DNA of 64,000 bases from Alitta virens (lineage: Eukaryota > Annelida > Polychaeta > Phyllodocida > Nereididae): assembly GCA_932294295.1 (NCBI GenBank), contig OW028579.1, positions 32,189,250 through 32,253,249 of the forward strand, read 5' to 3'. The translations under genes and the position numbers were made by a program. Of the stretch, positions 47,205 to 58,253 are shown one piece after another; within the stretch, counting starts at the first letter, position 1, and each line of letters starts with the position of its first letter. The notes under the pieces were generated by a model. That model worked only from the letters and a program-made list of their open reading frames with translations. It was not told where the DNA came from and did not search any database.

Positions 47205-47460
47205 AGCGGTTAAAGTAGTGGCTCAAGATTTCCTGAGGTCCCAAGTTCGAGGTCCAGCTTGGGCACACCCCGTACGAGATAAACATATCACCTGTAGATG
47301 TTCTCATCAGAAATCAAATGAGAGTAATTGATGTCTATGTGGAGGCAGATAAAAGCCCTCACCCGTAGGTAAATATAAGCGATGATGTGGAGTCCTTGCC
47401 TTACCATATCCTCATTACTTCTGCCGGCAGATGATCATACAGTCTGACTAATTTACAGAC
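47205..47460 (+). mobile_element. SINE-A copy, diverged
   Basis: A head with AGCGGTTAAAGTAGTGG and a B box GTTCGAGGTCC is followed by GATGTCTATGTGGAGGCAGA and a tail ending ACTTCTGCCGGCAGATGATC. Confidence 0.65.
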
Positions 47461-48853
47461 CAGTGGCATGCAGACAATGCAAATCCAATTTTAAAAGTAG
47501 CAACAAAAATATATAAATTATTACCTCATTACAATACGCACTTATAATTTTTACACACTTTAACTAAATTACTGCATAGAAACCGCACCAGTAACCCCCT
47601 TTGTACAGAGAAACCGGTACAAAGTGTACTGGAAATCTCAATAAGGTTATTTGCTGTAGATCTGGCCAAGATGGGGCTGCAGAGTAACAAGATGGGATGA
47701 TGGCCCAAACCCAACCCCAGAAAATTGTGTGATGACTGAGTGATAAGGGTGTGCAGATGCTGCGAGATACCATGCAGCCCTAGAAGATATAGAAGGAAAT
47801 ATATGGGGGATGGGGGATCCACTCCAGGAGGGGGGTCAGGGTGTACATGAGATGTTGGGTTACCTTTGTGATGCCTTGTGGTTATGAGGTTGAACATATG
47901 GTGAAGAAGATAGTTGTATACTTCAGAAAAAATAAGATATTGATGTAATTTGCCCAGTGGCCGAACCTCTAAACATTAGGTCTAGACCTCAAGTTATTTA
48001 TTATAGACATCTTTCAATATTCTGGCATAGATGTTGTAACATGGTATACTACAATATTTTCCAGTTTTCATAAGAATTCAGTTTTTCTAGATCTCAATAG
48101 TTAGTGAAATATCTCTATCAGTTGAACGATACAAAAACAGGCCCACTGCAAAATTCTAAGCAATTATAATACATATTACTATAATCGAAAAGATTAATAT
48201 TTATTTGATCATTTGCCAGAGGCAAACGTAATGATGGGACAATAGAAACAACAATGCTGATCGCGAGAAACTCAGACCACTCATTATTACAAAATTCATC
48301 CGCACTAGTCGAACAATGCAACTTGATAAAAGTTTTTAAATCTAAATTAATCGCAACATTTCAGTAGATGAGGACAAATGCCTTCATAAAAAAAAATTAA
48401 AACTTAATCTTCTTTGTAGGACGATGCCATCAGAAACCCATTCTTCAACAATCTTCTCTCCAAAAATAGGTTTGGTATTAGAAAATCCATTAGTTTTGCG
48501 ACCCAATCAATCTTGGTCTTGCTGTTTTTTCACCCTTTGATCTCAACATGCGCTTAATGAACTCTGATGGGGAGATAAAACATAAAAAAAAAAACAATCA
48601 CAGCAGAGTAAAGAATGTACAAGATAGCGTAATTACAGTGCAATGACAGTGCAGTCACAGTGCTGTCACCGTGCAGTCACATAGTCATGATACTATGCAA
48701 CTGTTACCAATAATTTTCAAGACATGCCACATCAACTGGTGACAGCACTGCTCCCAGGCTTACACCGTCTGTTGAATTTGTGTCAGGCTAAATTGAATCA
48801 TGAAACATGAAACGACCTAAATGAATCTGATTGGTTGTAATGTGAACTGACAC
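47461..48853. other. no gene recognised; a 122-codon minus ORF is doubtful
   Basis: The minus ORF 47529-47897 is proline/leucine-rich with no domain. An acceptor-like TATATCTTCTAG lies inside it, but no donor pairs with it convincingly. Confidence 0.3.
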
Positions 48854-48881
48854 GTCACGTGATTCAACGGTCACATGACCC
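48854..48881. promoter_or_regulatory. paired E-box motifs
   Basis: GTCACGTGA (48854-48862) is a CACGTG E-box close to the CLEAR/USF type. GGTCACATGACCC (48869-48881) is a second, palindromic CACATG-type E-box 6 bp downstream. About 40 bp further an ATGG in a fair start context opens only 9 codons. Motifs are seen; function is inferred. Confidence 0.3.
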
Positions 48882-49740
48882 ACTTCAGTTTGAATCCATC
48901 GAGGTGCTCTTCTGAAGAACAATCATGGCGCTGCTGTGTTCGTCATTTCACTGAAAATACCTCAAGAATTGAAAATCAGGAATTTTCCTCATTCACTGCT
49001 TGAAATTTCACTCCATTAATGTAATGCAATGAAATGAAACTGGCCCATGCATTGTAAACATGATTAAATTAGTGAATATGGTTTTTAATCGTAGATTAAC
49101 AGTGTGTTGTTGCTCAAGGCAGACATTAAAGCGAATATTAAATGCATGAAAATGCAAATCTAAATATTTGCAAATAAAAAAATCAACCGAAGCAGACAAT
49201 TGGAAAAAATTGCTTTAAATCCAGAATTAATGCGCAGGAAATTAATTCACTTCTTTTGCAACTAGTGGCCATTTGATGTAACAAAACATGTCACGCTAAT
49301 TACTATTCCCTTCCAGCTGCAAGAATTAGGAATATGAATGTTTGAAATTTAGCTTTTGCAGACAGAAAGAATAAATAAATAATATGTATAAAAGAGTTGT
49401 TGGTGAAATCCAAACGGATAGGTAGAGCAGGTATTCAAGGTACAATATTTCATGTCTGACTCAACAATTAATGAATTAATATTTTGAAGACCTAAAACGA
49501 GTTATGTTTGAGCAGTACATGAAATATTAATGAATCATAACGATATTTATATTGATCTACCAAAAATAATTGACATGAATTCAAGACATTAGTCAATATA
49601 ATGAGCAACAGTTATAACATAGAGACTTGCAGTAATGATTTGAAATGCTCATCACCAAATGCATGTATTGCCAAAACGCTAGAAATAGAGCTAAGTTCAT
49701 TGATTGAATTACACATTTATCGACCAGTACAAAATCATTG
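48882..49740. other. AT-rich, nothing recognised
   Basis: No coding or repeat signature was found. Confidence 0.4.
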
Positions 49741-49940
49741 AGAGGAGAGGAGAGGAGAGGAGAGGAGAGGAGAGGAGAGGAGAGGAGAGGAGAGGAGAGG
49801 AGAGGAGAGGAGAGGAGAGGAGAGGAGAGGAGAGGAGAGGAGAGGAGAGGAGAGGAGAGGAGAGGAGAGGAGAGGAGAGGAGAGGAGAGGAGAGGAGAGG
49901 AGAGGAGAGGAGAGGAGAGGAGAGGAGAGGAGAGGAGAGG
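49741..49940. repeat. (AGAGG)40 pentanucleotide array, perfect
   Basis: Exactly 200 bp of uninterrupted AGAGG, 40 units. It is strictly purine on the plus strand. The long ORFs on both strands are artefacts of the array. Confidence 0.98.
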
Positions 49941-50664
49941 AAAAACCCCTACACCAGTAAATATAAACATATTAAACAATAAAAAACAGTACAAATTGTC
50001 ACCAATAAACAAAATAACATTCACAAAGTGTGAAGGAAACTGTCTTTAAATGCCACATATGTGACATTCTGTCAGCTTTCATTCTGCGGTGCTTCCAGAC
50101 CGTTCGATTTGCTTTATAAATATTACATGGTGCAATCGACAATTTGGAGGTAGCAAAACTTGGGGAGGTATATACTGCAAGAGGTTGAACAGAGACTGTC
50201 TATGCATGGCTGGAAATTGCTGCTAAGTCAGGTCATGTGTTATTGAATGAAACAGCATGATAGTGTCAGACACAAGCGGGTAATAAAAGATCATAGCAGG
50301 CGAAAAATGGCTTTTGTGAATAGTGACAAAGCCAAAATCTGAAGAAGAGTGAAAAACAGAACTTAACGATTAAAAAAAATCAATCAAAGAATTTGTTGAA
50401 GAAGCGAAAATTGCAAGATGCCAACTATTAAAGTATTACGGGTTGAATCGACATTTGATTAGTGATTACTTTATCGATTAATTTGTTCACTCATTCAGAG
50501 GAGTCCCAAACCCGGGGCCAAATTTAAGGACCACTTAACATCAAGACAACCTCCATCTTAAGAACAGGTCTTAAAGGGAGTTAATGATTCGATGCTAGAA
50601 AATTCCTCAGTTTAATAATGTCTGTGATAGTGTTAGGGTGTTACCCTCACACTATGTAATGACT
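49941..50664. other. unique sequence, nothing recognised
   Basis: No feature is visible. Confidence 0.4.
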
Positions 50665-50792
50665 CTTTGGTGTAATGGTCAATGCTCTCGCCTCCCTGGG
50701 AGAGGTCCGCGGTTCGATTCCTGGGCGGTGTACTCTCCTCTCAGACAAATTACATTTCTGTGTCTCCGTGCTACTGGTCTGAAGGTTTAAAC
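50665..50792 (+). mobile_element. tRNA-Gly-like SINE head
   Basis: The A box TGGTGTAATGG and B box GTTCGATTC both match consensus. The anticodon region CTCGCCTCCCTGGGAG resembles a glycine tRNA. The acceptor ends (GACTCTT and GCGGTGTA) do not pair, and sequence runs on past the head, so it is a SINE rather than a tRNA gene. A minus-strand relative is at 55715-55805. Confidence 0.7.
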
Positions 50793-51022
50793 CTGCTGAT
50801 ATGACCAGCTGTTAGAGGCAGATGTAATGATGAGATAGGACCTGAAGTCCCTGCCACGTTACCCCATGTATGGGATCATTTATATGCCTCAGCATAGACA
50901 CCGATTACAAGGCCCTCAAATTTAATATCTCATGCCATTGACATCCAGGTAAGAAGTAGCTCATGGAAAGTTTCCGGGCCTGGAATCGAACCTGGGACCT
51001 TCAACAGAGCTGGCTAGTGTGA
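50793..51022 (-). mobile_element. SINE-A copy
   Basis: TGACCAGCTGTTAGAGGCAG, ATGCCTCAGCATAGACACCG and GGACCTTCAACAGAGCTGGC give tail, body and head on the minus strand. It abuts a plus-strand SINE head of another type. Confidence 0.75.
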
Positions 51023-51392
51023 AATTTCTTATTATTACGAAATAAGCACTATTTTTTACTGCAATCTATTGATGTATCATAACAGTTTAGGAGTCCATGG
51101 TGTCATTTCTGTTTTCATAACATTTAACAACGATGAAAGGTGTTTCCTCGAGCGATAATCCATGAAATCAGCTCAATTGCACAATTGTTAATTTTAAACC
51201 TTTTTTTTAGGCGGGTTGGCACTATCATTTTACAAATTTATTTAGAACTAAGAATATACATCATACCACAACTCATGGAAGTACCTACACAACATCCTCA
51301 TTAATGATACACCATTACATGCTAGACCTCACGCCATCCAGGGCATTGCAGCTTAATACCAAAGCGCATGAGAAGAATAACGGAATTAACCG

Positions 51393-51476
51393 GAGGTTGC
51401 TATGGTAATAATGCTGCGTTGCTAGGCGGAAACGTCACTTCCGGTGTCAGCTGATCACCGCAATGCATGCTGGGTG
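51393..51476. promoter_or_regulatory. promoter-like cluster: two RFX X-box motifs, ETS site, ZNF143 site
   Basis: GTTGCTATGGTAAT (51396-51409) is nearly the consensus RFX X-box. GTTGCTAGGCGGAAAC (51418-51433) is a second X-box-like site. CACTTCCGGT (51436-51445) is an ETS/GABPA-type site. CGCAATGCATGCTGGG (51459-51474) matches the ZNF143/Staf site on the minus strand. Such sets are typical of TATA-less promoters of housekeeping or ciliary genes in animals. No first exon could be recognised on either side, so direction is unknown. The motifs are seen; the promoter is inferred. Confidence 0.55.
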
Positions 51477-52025
51477 ACAATAAGCCCCCAGAATGTTGTG
51501 TCATTAAGGGTACTAACAAGACCCTTGCAACAATTCAGCCCCATCATAATGTCAGCTGTATGATTCATAAGTTCGGATAGTATTAATCGCAGTGCATTAC
51601 TGCATTGCAAATGTACAGTGCTATATGCATTAGGGGCTATGGCAGGTCTTTTCTTAGAAGTTATAATGCCAAGAAGGCACAATAGGTTGACAGATGCATG
51701 GCACATGAAAAATGCTGGTACTGCACAGAAGCATTCATGAATCTCGGAGGTGCACTGGTGCTGCCTATATATACAATACATTTAGATATAGTTTACCTGC
51801 ATCCCGTGTCCACATGGATGGATATATCCATAGTACTACATACATTTTTCTGATAATAGTAATATGCATACATTATGTTAAAAAAAAACACTTAAAAGTC
51901 ATTTGTTATCAGTCACCAAACAAGGCATCATTCACGAGACAATTTAGACTTCTTTATTTTTTCAAATATTATTACTTTATATTATTTGCCTGTACAATCC
52001 ATGTTAGGATGATAACATGACTCCA
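51477..52025. other. no gene recognised next to the promoter-like cluster
   Basis: A 108-codon minus ORF (51455-51781) runs into the cluster, but has no domain and no splice support. Confidence 0.3.
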
Positions 52026-52292
52026 TTTATCGATCTATCTATCTATCTATCGATCTATCGATCTATCTATCTAACTATCTATCTATCTTACCTACCTACC
52101 TTACCTACCTACCGACCTACCGACCTACGTACCTACCTACCTACCTACCTATCTATCTATCTATCTATCTATCTACCTACCTACCTACCTACCTACCTAC
52201 CTACCTACCTACCTATCTATCTATCTATCGATCGATCTATCTGTCGATCTATCTACCTACCTACCTACATATCTACCTACCTACCTACCTAT
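52026..52292. repeat. (TATC)n/(TACC)n compound microsatellite
   Basis: Alternating blocks of CTAT and CTAC units with CGAT changes, about 267 bp. ORFs rich in Tyr, Leu and Pro are artefacts. Confidence 0.95.
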
Positions 52293-53034
52293 CAATCCAA
52301 CAGTTAAGAACTCTGTGAGCAAATAATCCATCTTTGGTTAACAAACTACACACTATGACACAAGGACCATACACCATCCTTTTTCTGGCTTTTTTCTCTC
52401 CTTTTTTCCCCGACCTGCTTTTTTGTTTTTTTTTTCAGTTGGAACTCACAGTGGAGTACAGACTTCATGTGGGCATGTTTCTCCACAGTAACAAAGAGTG
52501 TATGCATAATAAATCGCTCCTATTACACACTAGAAGTAGTGGTTACATTGTCTGGGTGCCAAGACATGACCCACTGAGTTCCATGAGCCAAAATGTCGAC
52601 CCCAATGAGTAGTGGTCTGCCAAGGTAAACAGTATTGTCTGCTTCGTCTACTATTGTCTTGTTCCTGGTTAGTCTGACCTCAGTATTCTTCTACTGTTAT
52701 GTTGTTGCGTTACTTAGAGGGAGAGGTTGTTACTTGTAGTCGTTACTTTGTATCATTCAGTCAGTGCACTGCATATTTCACCGAAGTAACCTTTACACAT
52801 GTAATGTAGATGTAAGCTGTATCTAGCGTTATGCATTGACAATATATTATCATTATTATCAGAATATACATATCAATACGAATTGGAATAGATGATGGCT
52901 TACTCATAGCACGCAGATATACAGCTTTTACCACAATAAACCACAGGTGAACCAGTGCCTCAAATCATGTGCTGGGGAATAAGATGTCGGTGATTGTCAA
53001 CGACGATGGGTAGGCCTACTGTTTGTGACAAAGA
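52293..53034. other. unique sequence, nothing recognised
   Basis: A pyrimidine-rich run lies at 52380-52440. The ORF 52334-52612 lacks support. Confidence 0.4.
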
Positions 53035-53230
53035 CAATTTTGATTTTGATGAAAAAGCCTTTATTTTAAAATGAGAACAACATTCTAACAATTAAATTCA
53101 TACCTAATAAAGGGCTGGCATAAATAAAAAAAAATGCATTTGCCCGAATTGACTCAAGGTCTAAGAATACAAAATTAGAACTTTAACTGTAATTAGTAAA
53201 TTACAATGTCATTTTCATCAAAATACGAAA
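53035..53230 (-). mobile_element. possible LINE 3' UTR
   Basis: Read on the minus strand the stretch ends in AAAATAAAGGCTTTTTCATC and then ATCAAAATC-type repeats, a tail pattern of CR1-like retroelements. No coding remnant is attached. Confidence 0.4.
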
Positions 53231-53560
53231 TATGTACAATTAATGCCTAATATAAAATGAATTTTGATTAATAATCTTAGCTAACATGTACTGTATATAA
53301 CTTGTATTAAAAATATGTCAAAATGAAAGATTTCAGTATCTGTTTATAACAAAAAATACTAAAATTACGATCAATGTTCTGTATTTCTTTATTATAAAAC
53401 AGGATAATCAACATAATTAAGGGCCAGCAAGACCCAATCATATCGTTAACTGTATTAATGTTAATTGTATGAATGTGCTGAATAAATGTTGGTTGTGTGT
53501 TGAATGTATAGATATATATTAAATGTATGTTAAATGGTCTTGTGAATAAATTCAATTCAA
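53231..53560. other. AT-rich, ends in an ATTCA-type tail
   Basis: GTGAATAAATTCAATTCAAT at 53534-53556 may be another retroelement tail. No gene was recognised. Confidence 0.35.
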
Positions 53561-53770
53561 TTCCTATTCTACCCTATCCTTGCATCCTGTAACCTATCCT
53601 ATCCAAGGCTATTGTATCGCATTGTTCTACCGTATCATAATGTATTATTGTCGTATCGAATTGTACCAAAATGTATTGTATCTTATCCTACCTCAGCCTA
53701 TCCTATCCTAGCTTAGCTCTATCCTACCCTATTTTAGCCCATCTATCCCTATCCTATCCTTTCCTAATAT
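53561..53770. repeat. degenerate (CCTAT)n array
   Basis: Irregular CCTAT, CCTAC and GTATC units. Confidence 0.7.
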
Positions 53771-54770
53771 CCTTCCACCTAATTTTTCTACTCAATTCCA
53801 ACCTAATTGAATTTCACCTGTAACATTGCCATTTTACTCAGATCCAGCAAACAACTGTTTCATGTAATCCAATATCCCATAATTCATAATTAATGATTCC
53901 TTATGTGATCTGCTGATGTTTCCAGACCAAATAACATAGAAATGCAGGATGTTAACTCAATGTCCTATCTTTCACGTTAAATACCTAGCACTCTGGGTTA
54001 TTAACTAATTTCCTTTGCTTGCCATTACGCTTAAATCTCCCATATCGAATCATCATATTCCAACTGCCTATCAGAGATTATTGACTGAGCTGTCTAAACA
54101 ATGCCATCACAGGCCAATCCTATCATAGTGATTCCTGAATAATTAAAGAGCAAAATAAAGAGCAAATATGAATTTAGTGAATTACAACTGCCATTAGTCC
54201 TGGGTGTTTCTGACCTTTTAAATGGAAACTTCGTGCCTGACATATAAGCAAAACAAGACACGACTTCCCAGATAGGTATAAATTCCACTCTGACATTCAT
54301 ACTTTAGAATTAGTCACAAGTCATTCTTTCTTTCTCTTAAGAAAATTACCAAAATAAATGTGACAGTCAATTCAGTTTCTCAAATGTCAACAAAATAAAG
54401 GATTATGTAGATCTAAAAAAACCGTATACAACATCTTTCCAAAGGCCTCTTGGCAGAGAAATCAAAACAAAAGGAAAAAAAAAAGGAAATTGTGTAATAC
54501 TTGTCCCACCCATAATTCTCAGATAAAATCTGCACAACAAAGTCAACGATTGCAAATTATAACGGCCTCCACACACCCCTTACAGATGACTCACCACCCT
54601 TTTTTTTATTGCAGACAATGCTTTTTTTTTGTTGTCTTTCTAAAATTCCATGACCTTCTTTTAAATTTCTATAATTCCATGACTTTTCTAGGACAAACGA
54701 TTTTTCCAAGATTTTTCAGGATTTTCAATGATTGTAGGAACCCTGTTGACAGTGAAAATGGACATATGCA
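53771..54770. other. unique AT-rich sequence, nothing recognised
   Basis: Repeated TTCCATGACTTTTCT-like words lie near 54645-54710. No gene was recognised. Confidence 0.4.
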
Positions 54771-54950
54771 GGGAGTAAGGAAAAGTACCACCAGAGGTCA
54801 CTGAGACGGTAGCAGATAAGTACCGTTTGATGACGTCATTTATTTTGTGACGTCATCCGTGTAACAATTAAGTAGTGACGTCACCTTATTGTATTTTTAT
54901 GTGTTACTATCGTAGTGCCCTCTGTAGGCTGTGTGTTACATTTTCATTGG
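54771..54950 (+). mobile_element. MITE family J, copy 1, three TGACGTCA motifs
   Basis: Starts GGGAGTAAGGAAAAGTACCA and matches the reverse complement of 56657-56833 along most of its length (CCAGAGGTCACTGAGAC, TGTGACGTCATCCGTGTAAC). TGACGTCA, the CREB/ATF palindrome, occurs at 54831, 54848 and 54876. The right end is eroded. Confidence 0.75.
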
Positions 54951-55714
54951 ATAATAACTGCACTCTCTACAGAGGTATACTTACTCACAATAGGGGGTAG
55001 AAGTTAAATCTTTTCTTAGAGTAATTTTTGGCATAGGCCCTATTTGTAGGGTTATTCTATTGTTGTTGTTTTTTTTTTGTTGTTTTTTTTGAGAATGAAT
55101 ATACTCATGTTACATTTTAGTATGCATTACATTTGTATAGCCTATTTCACATTATAGACCCTTCAGAGTCCACCACGAGTCCAGTATACTGTGCGCTTAG
55201 AACACAAGAGAAAATGCTACAAACCAAGTTCTCAATGTAGACCAGCACACCAAGAGTTACCCAAAATCTTCCTATATCACTCTTTTGTAGTTAACTAATA
55301 CCAAGGAAGGACATAATTCATCCTAAATTTGCTGCTGTCCTGCCTAAAGTCCATAGAAGATACAGAGCCAGGTCTGGAGTCAGGCCTAAAAAGCAAAGAT
55401 TGATGGAAATAAAGCACAAATAGGATGTCCAGTCATACGAAGCCAGGCTATATCTGGTTAGTGGCTGCATATATGGAAGCCATGTGGGCAGATATAGCAG
55501 TAGCAGTAGACTTGGATGTTGCAGAGGTTAGTCTCTAAGGCAGTTGTGGCATACTTCTATGGTTTTTGCTTACCTCGTGGAAGCCATGGTTAAATAGGCA
55601 AAGCATTCTGACCAAGGATGAGTAATTTGTTAAAGCTGACTAAGTTGTTAGTCAATATTATGGTAGTCATTGTAGATACTGTCAATTGTAAGTTAGTTAC
55701 TCTTGTAAAGTTTC
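54951..55714. other. unique sequence, nothing recognised
   Basis: T-runs lie near 55060-55095. No gene was recognised. Confidence 0.4.
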
Positions 55715-55805
55715 TGAGCGTAGAGAACCGACCCAGGAATCGAACCGTGGACCTCACGCACGCAGGAAGCAAGAGCGTTGACCATTATGCCGAAGAGTCA
55801 ATCCT
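55715..55805 (-). mobile_element. tRNA-Gly-like SINE head
   Basis: The minus strand reads CGGCATAATGGTCAACGCTC, then GGTCCACGGTTCGATTCCTG, close to 50665-50740. The B box GTTCGATTC is exact. Confidence 0.65.
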
Positions 55806-56656
55806 TGGTGCAAGAAACACCCTGCTAACACCGTTGCACTCTTTCTAACATTCCAGTCTGAATATGTCAAGTGCAGTGTATGTACCAAGAGTATGCATTT
55901 ATCAAGTAGTGAGGCCATTGTTTTGGCATTGCAAAGAAAGTCATGTTTCATGATCGTATTTCTAATCAAGGCATACCACCTGATGGCTTATCTTTCAAGT
56001 CTGGGCACATTTCTTTTTTTCATATTTGTAGGCATCTATAGACTCTGAGGTGATAATTTCACCTTAAAGCTATCTATCTGTTTTCACAATGCCTTGATTA
56101 GAGCCTTTGCAACTAAGGAGATTCTTGCTACACCATTCCTGGCCTGAGTGGTAGGGTGACCTAAACCTCTTCATGGCGAGGTAAAATACAATGGCAAGAT
56201 GGTGCAAAACTTAGAAGGTACTAATTACAAGATTGTCCTGATGGTGAAAGTGATTCCATCTCAATAAGCAGGACTAGCAGCCAGCCCAGCATAACACCAG
56301 AATAACACTGAGAATATCAGCAGTATCATGTCTGACATGAATAACTAGCCCTAAAGCCCCAGGAAGCCAGTGGGCTAAGGGTGGCAACTCCACGTCCAGG
56401 GAATAATTCATAGGAGACTACAAAAAAAGGGCAGGGTACGTGATTGGACTGTTGACTGTCATGCCAATAAAGGACAAACTATGTAGTCAAATGACCAGAC
56501 ATTCTGTGGGTAGTAGGGTGACCTAAGGTCTAGCCATCATGCGGAGTGACCACTGGCCAACCACAGAGAAATAGGGAGCTGGTCTGGTGTGGTGTGGAAG
56601 TCATTATTTTATTTTTGTGAGTAGTGTTCTCATTGTCTCACGATCTCATTGTTATG
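55806..56656. other. no gene recognised; 56280-56600 may be an old retroelement
   Basis: 56340-56430 (AAGCCAGTGGGCTAAGGGTG and following) has the flavour of a non-LTR element leader. I cannot assign it. Confidence 0.25.
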
Positions 56657-56833
56657 GGGGAGAAAAAGTAATGGAGCCTACAGAGGGAGCTACCACCGTA
56701 GCAGCTATAAAAACTATATATGATGACGTCACCACATGATTGTTACACGGATGACGTCACAATATAGATGATGTAATTAAACAATACTTATCTGCTATAG
56801 TCTCAGTGACCTCTGGTGGTACTTTTTCTCCCC
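56657..56833 (-). mobile_element. MITE family J, copy 2, two TGACGTCA motifs
   Basis: Ends are inverted: GGGGAGAAAAAGTA at 56657 and TACTTTTTCTCCCC at 56820-56833. TGACGTCA occurs at 56724 and 56752. The orientation is opposite to copy 1. Confidence 0.85.
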
Positions 56834-56837
56834 ATTG

Positions 56838-56905
56838 GTATGATGCTAAGCCTGCTTATATGACTAGCTATTAGATGTAGATGGAATAATATGACAACCT
56901 TAACG
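56838..56905 (-). mobile_element. SINE-A tail fragment
   Basis: CTGCTTATATGACTAGCTAT and AGATGTAGATGGAATAATAT correspond to the minus-strand tail. It lies between a MITE and a SINE-B. Confidence 0.5.
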
Positions 56906-56909
56906 ATTC

Positions 56910-57090
56910 CGGTGGGTGGGAGGAATGGGGTTTTACGTCCTGTATTTCTGCACCGTGTGGCTAATTTTAGACAGGAAGGTGCCACAGCACAGAGGCAAAG
57001 GATGAAACTGTTGTCCAACTTGGGCCACACCTGGTACCGCACCCAGAAACCAGCAGTTGGAAGCCACCACTAAACTAGTACCTCTGCTCC
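56910..57090 (-). mobile_element. SINE-B copy 7
   Basis: GGGTGGGAGGAATGGGGTTT, CCTGTATTTCTGCACC and a diverged head (minus-strand CCAGGTGTGGCCCAAG region) are visible. Confidence 0.65.
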
Positions 57091-57299
57091 CAACAAGGCT
57101 CCGTGTGCATATAACTAGATACCAACTTTAATCTAACTTTAAGTTAACACAAAAGAGGCAATGTGTAGTGTTATTTCCATGATAAGTGTAGTGTGACTTT
57201 CCAAGGTTTGTGCATTGCAAATTCTGGGATTTAGGTGCTGATAATCATGACACATCAAGTACATTAGACTATGAATTGTATTTGACTAGCCATCAGTTT

Positions 57300-57900
57300 G
57301 TACAGTAAGCCCTCATTTATTTTTGGCTCATTTATTTAGTTCCCTCGTTATCCACACCCATTTGGCTTGGAATAACATTATTCACCATCTAGTTTATTTA
57401 CATATGATGAAACTAATTTGATTCTAACTACAAGGAATGGGGTCTTTTATTGATTCGCCATTGACACCAAGCATAAATACCAACTTAAAGTCTTACTGGA
57501 ACCACTTCTAACAGAAGAGAGGGCAATATTTTCTGACATTTACATGAAAAAAAGGGCAATATGTAGTTTATTGGTGCTTCATTCACGCCGTTAATTCACC
57601 GTCACCACTCATGCATTTGCCTGCGAACGAATAACATTATCTGCCATCTGTTAATTTACAAATGAAGAAACAAACTCAATTTAATTCTAACTGCTGAGAC
57701 CCAGGACAAATTTCCATGACAATTTTAATGTTCCGAGTTCACCAACACATTCTTCGCTTAATTTCGCTGAGGAAATGCCTCTTCGATCAACACAAAACAC
57801 CCAGAATGCATCATTGGAATCACCTCTAAGTGAAGTTTCGGAGCTGCAAATTTAAGCAGAAGCACTCACTATCTCAACATACTCAGGGCCCATCAATCAG
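57300..57900. repeat. diverged segmental duplication
   Basis: 57371-57432 and 57629-57692 share GAATAACATTAT...CCATCT...TTATTTACA and AATTTRATTCTAACT in the same order. A second pair, TGGAACCACTTCTAA and TGGAATCACCTCTAA, follows each. Spacing is about 260-315 bp. No ORF is conserved between the copies. Confidence 0.6.
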
Positions 57901-57923
57901 TCGGACTTAAAAACCTTTTTTAG

Positions 57924-58247
57924 GAGAAAACATTCAGGGTAGTGATTCATCAGAAAACTCCTCTAAATATTTGCCACCGTGTCCCAAACAATTCAAATAC
58001 AATGTACAACCCAGGCAGTCACGATGATTTAGCCGAGGCAATATTTCGTGAAATATTACTGTACAGTAATTCCCTGTCACGGCCATGTATCAATCAGAGC
58101 TCATTAATCTCGTGGTTGGGGCTAATCTTGAGCAATAAATTTCTTGGTCTTCCTCCCAAATTGTGCTATAAACGAAGTAACTACACCAAACCTGCAATTA
58201 TTCTGCTTGCAATTGCCAGACTACAACTAGTTTGTCTGAAGGGAAAT
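57924..58247 (+). CDS. candidate exon, 108 codons, family not recognised
   Basis: An acceptor-like CCTTTTTTAG precedes and a strong donor GTAAGTACA follows at 58248. The 324-bp interval is open in one frame, phase 0 at both ends. The peptide is leucine-, serine- and asparagine-rich (for example REILLYSNSLSRP and SWLGLILSNKFLGLPPK) and hydrophobic toward the end. I recognise no domain. The composition is not strongly coding-like, and the AT-rich sequence with many TAAT words could instead be non-coding. Confidence 0.25.
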
Positions 58248-58253
58248 GTAAGT

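Noticed and set aside
47529..47897. 122-codon minus ORF with an internal acceptor
   Set aside because: Proline-rich without a domain, no matching donor, and two frames are equally open.
49593..50049. ORFs of 92-143 codons on both strands
   Set aside because: Products of the AGAGG array (repeats of SSPLL or RRGEE).
50665..50740. A functional tRNA-Gly gene
   Set aside because: A and B boxes are good, but the acceptor ends do not pair, and a second copy at 55715 shows it is part of a dispersed SINE.
52017..52307. Tyrosine/leucine-rich ORF
   Set aside because: Translation of the TATC/TACC microsatellite.
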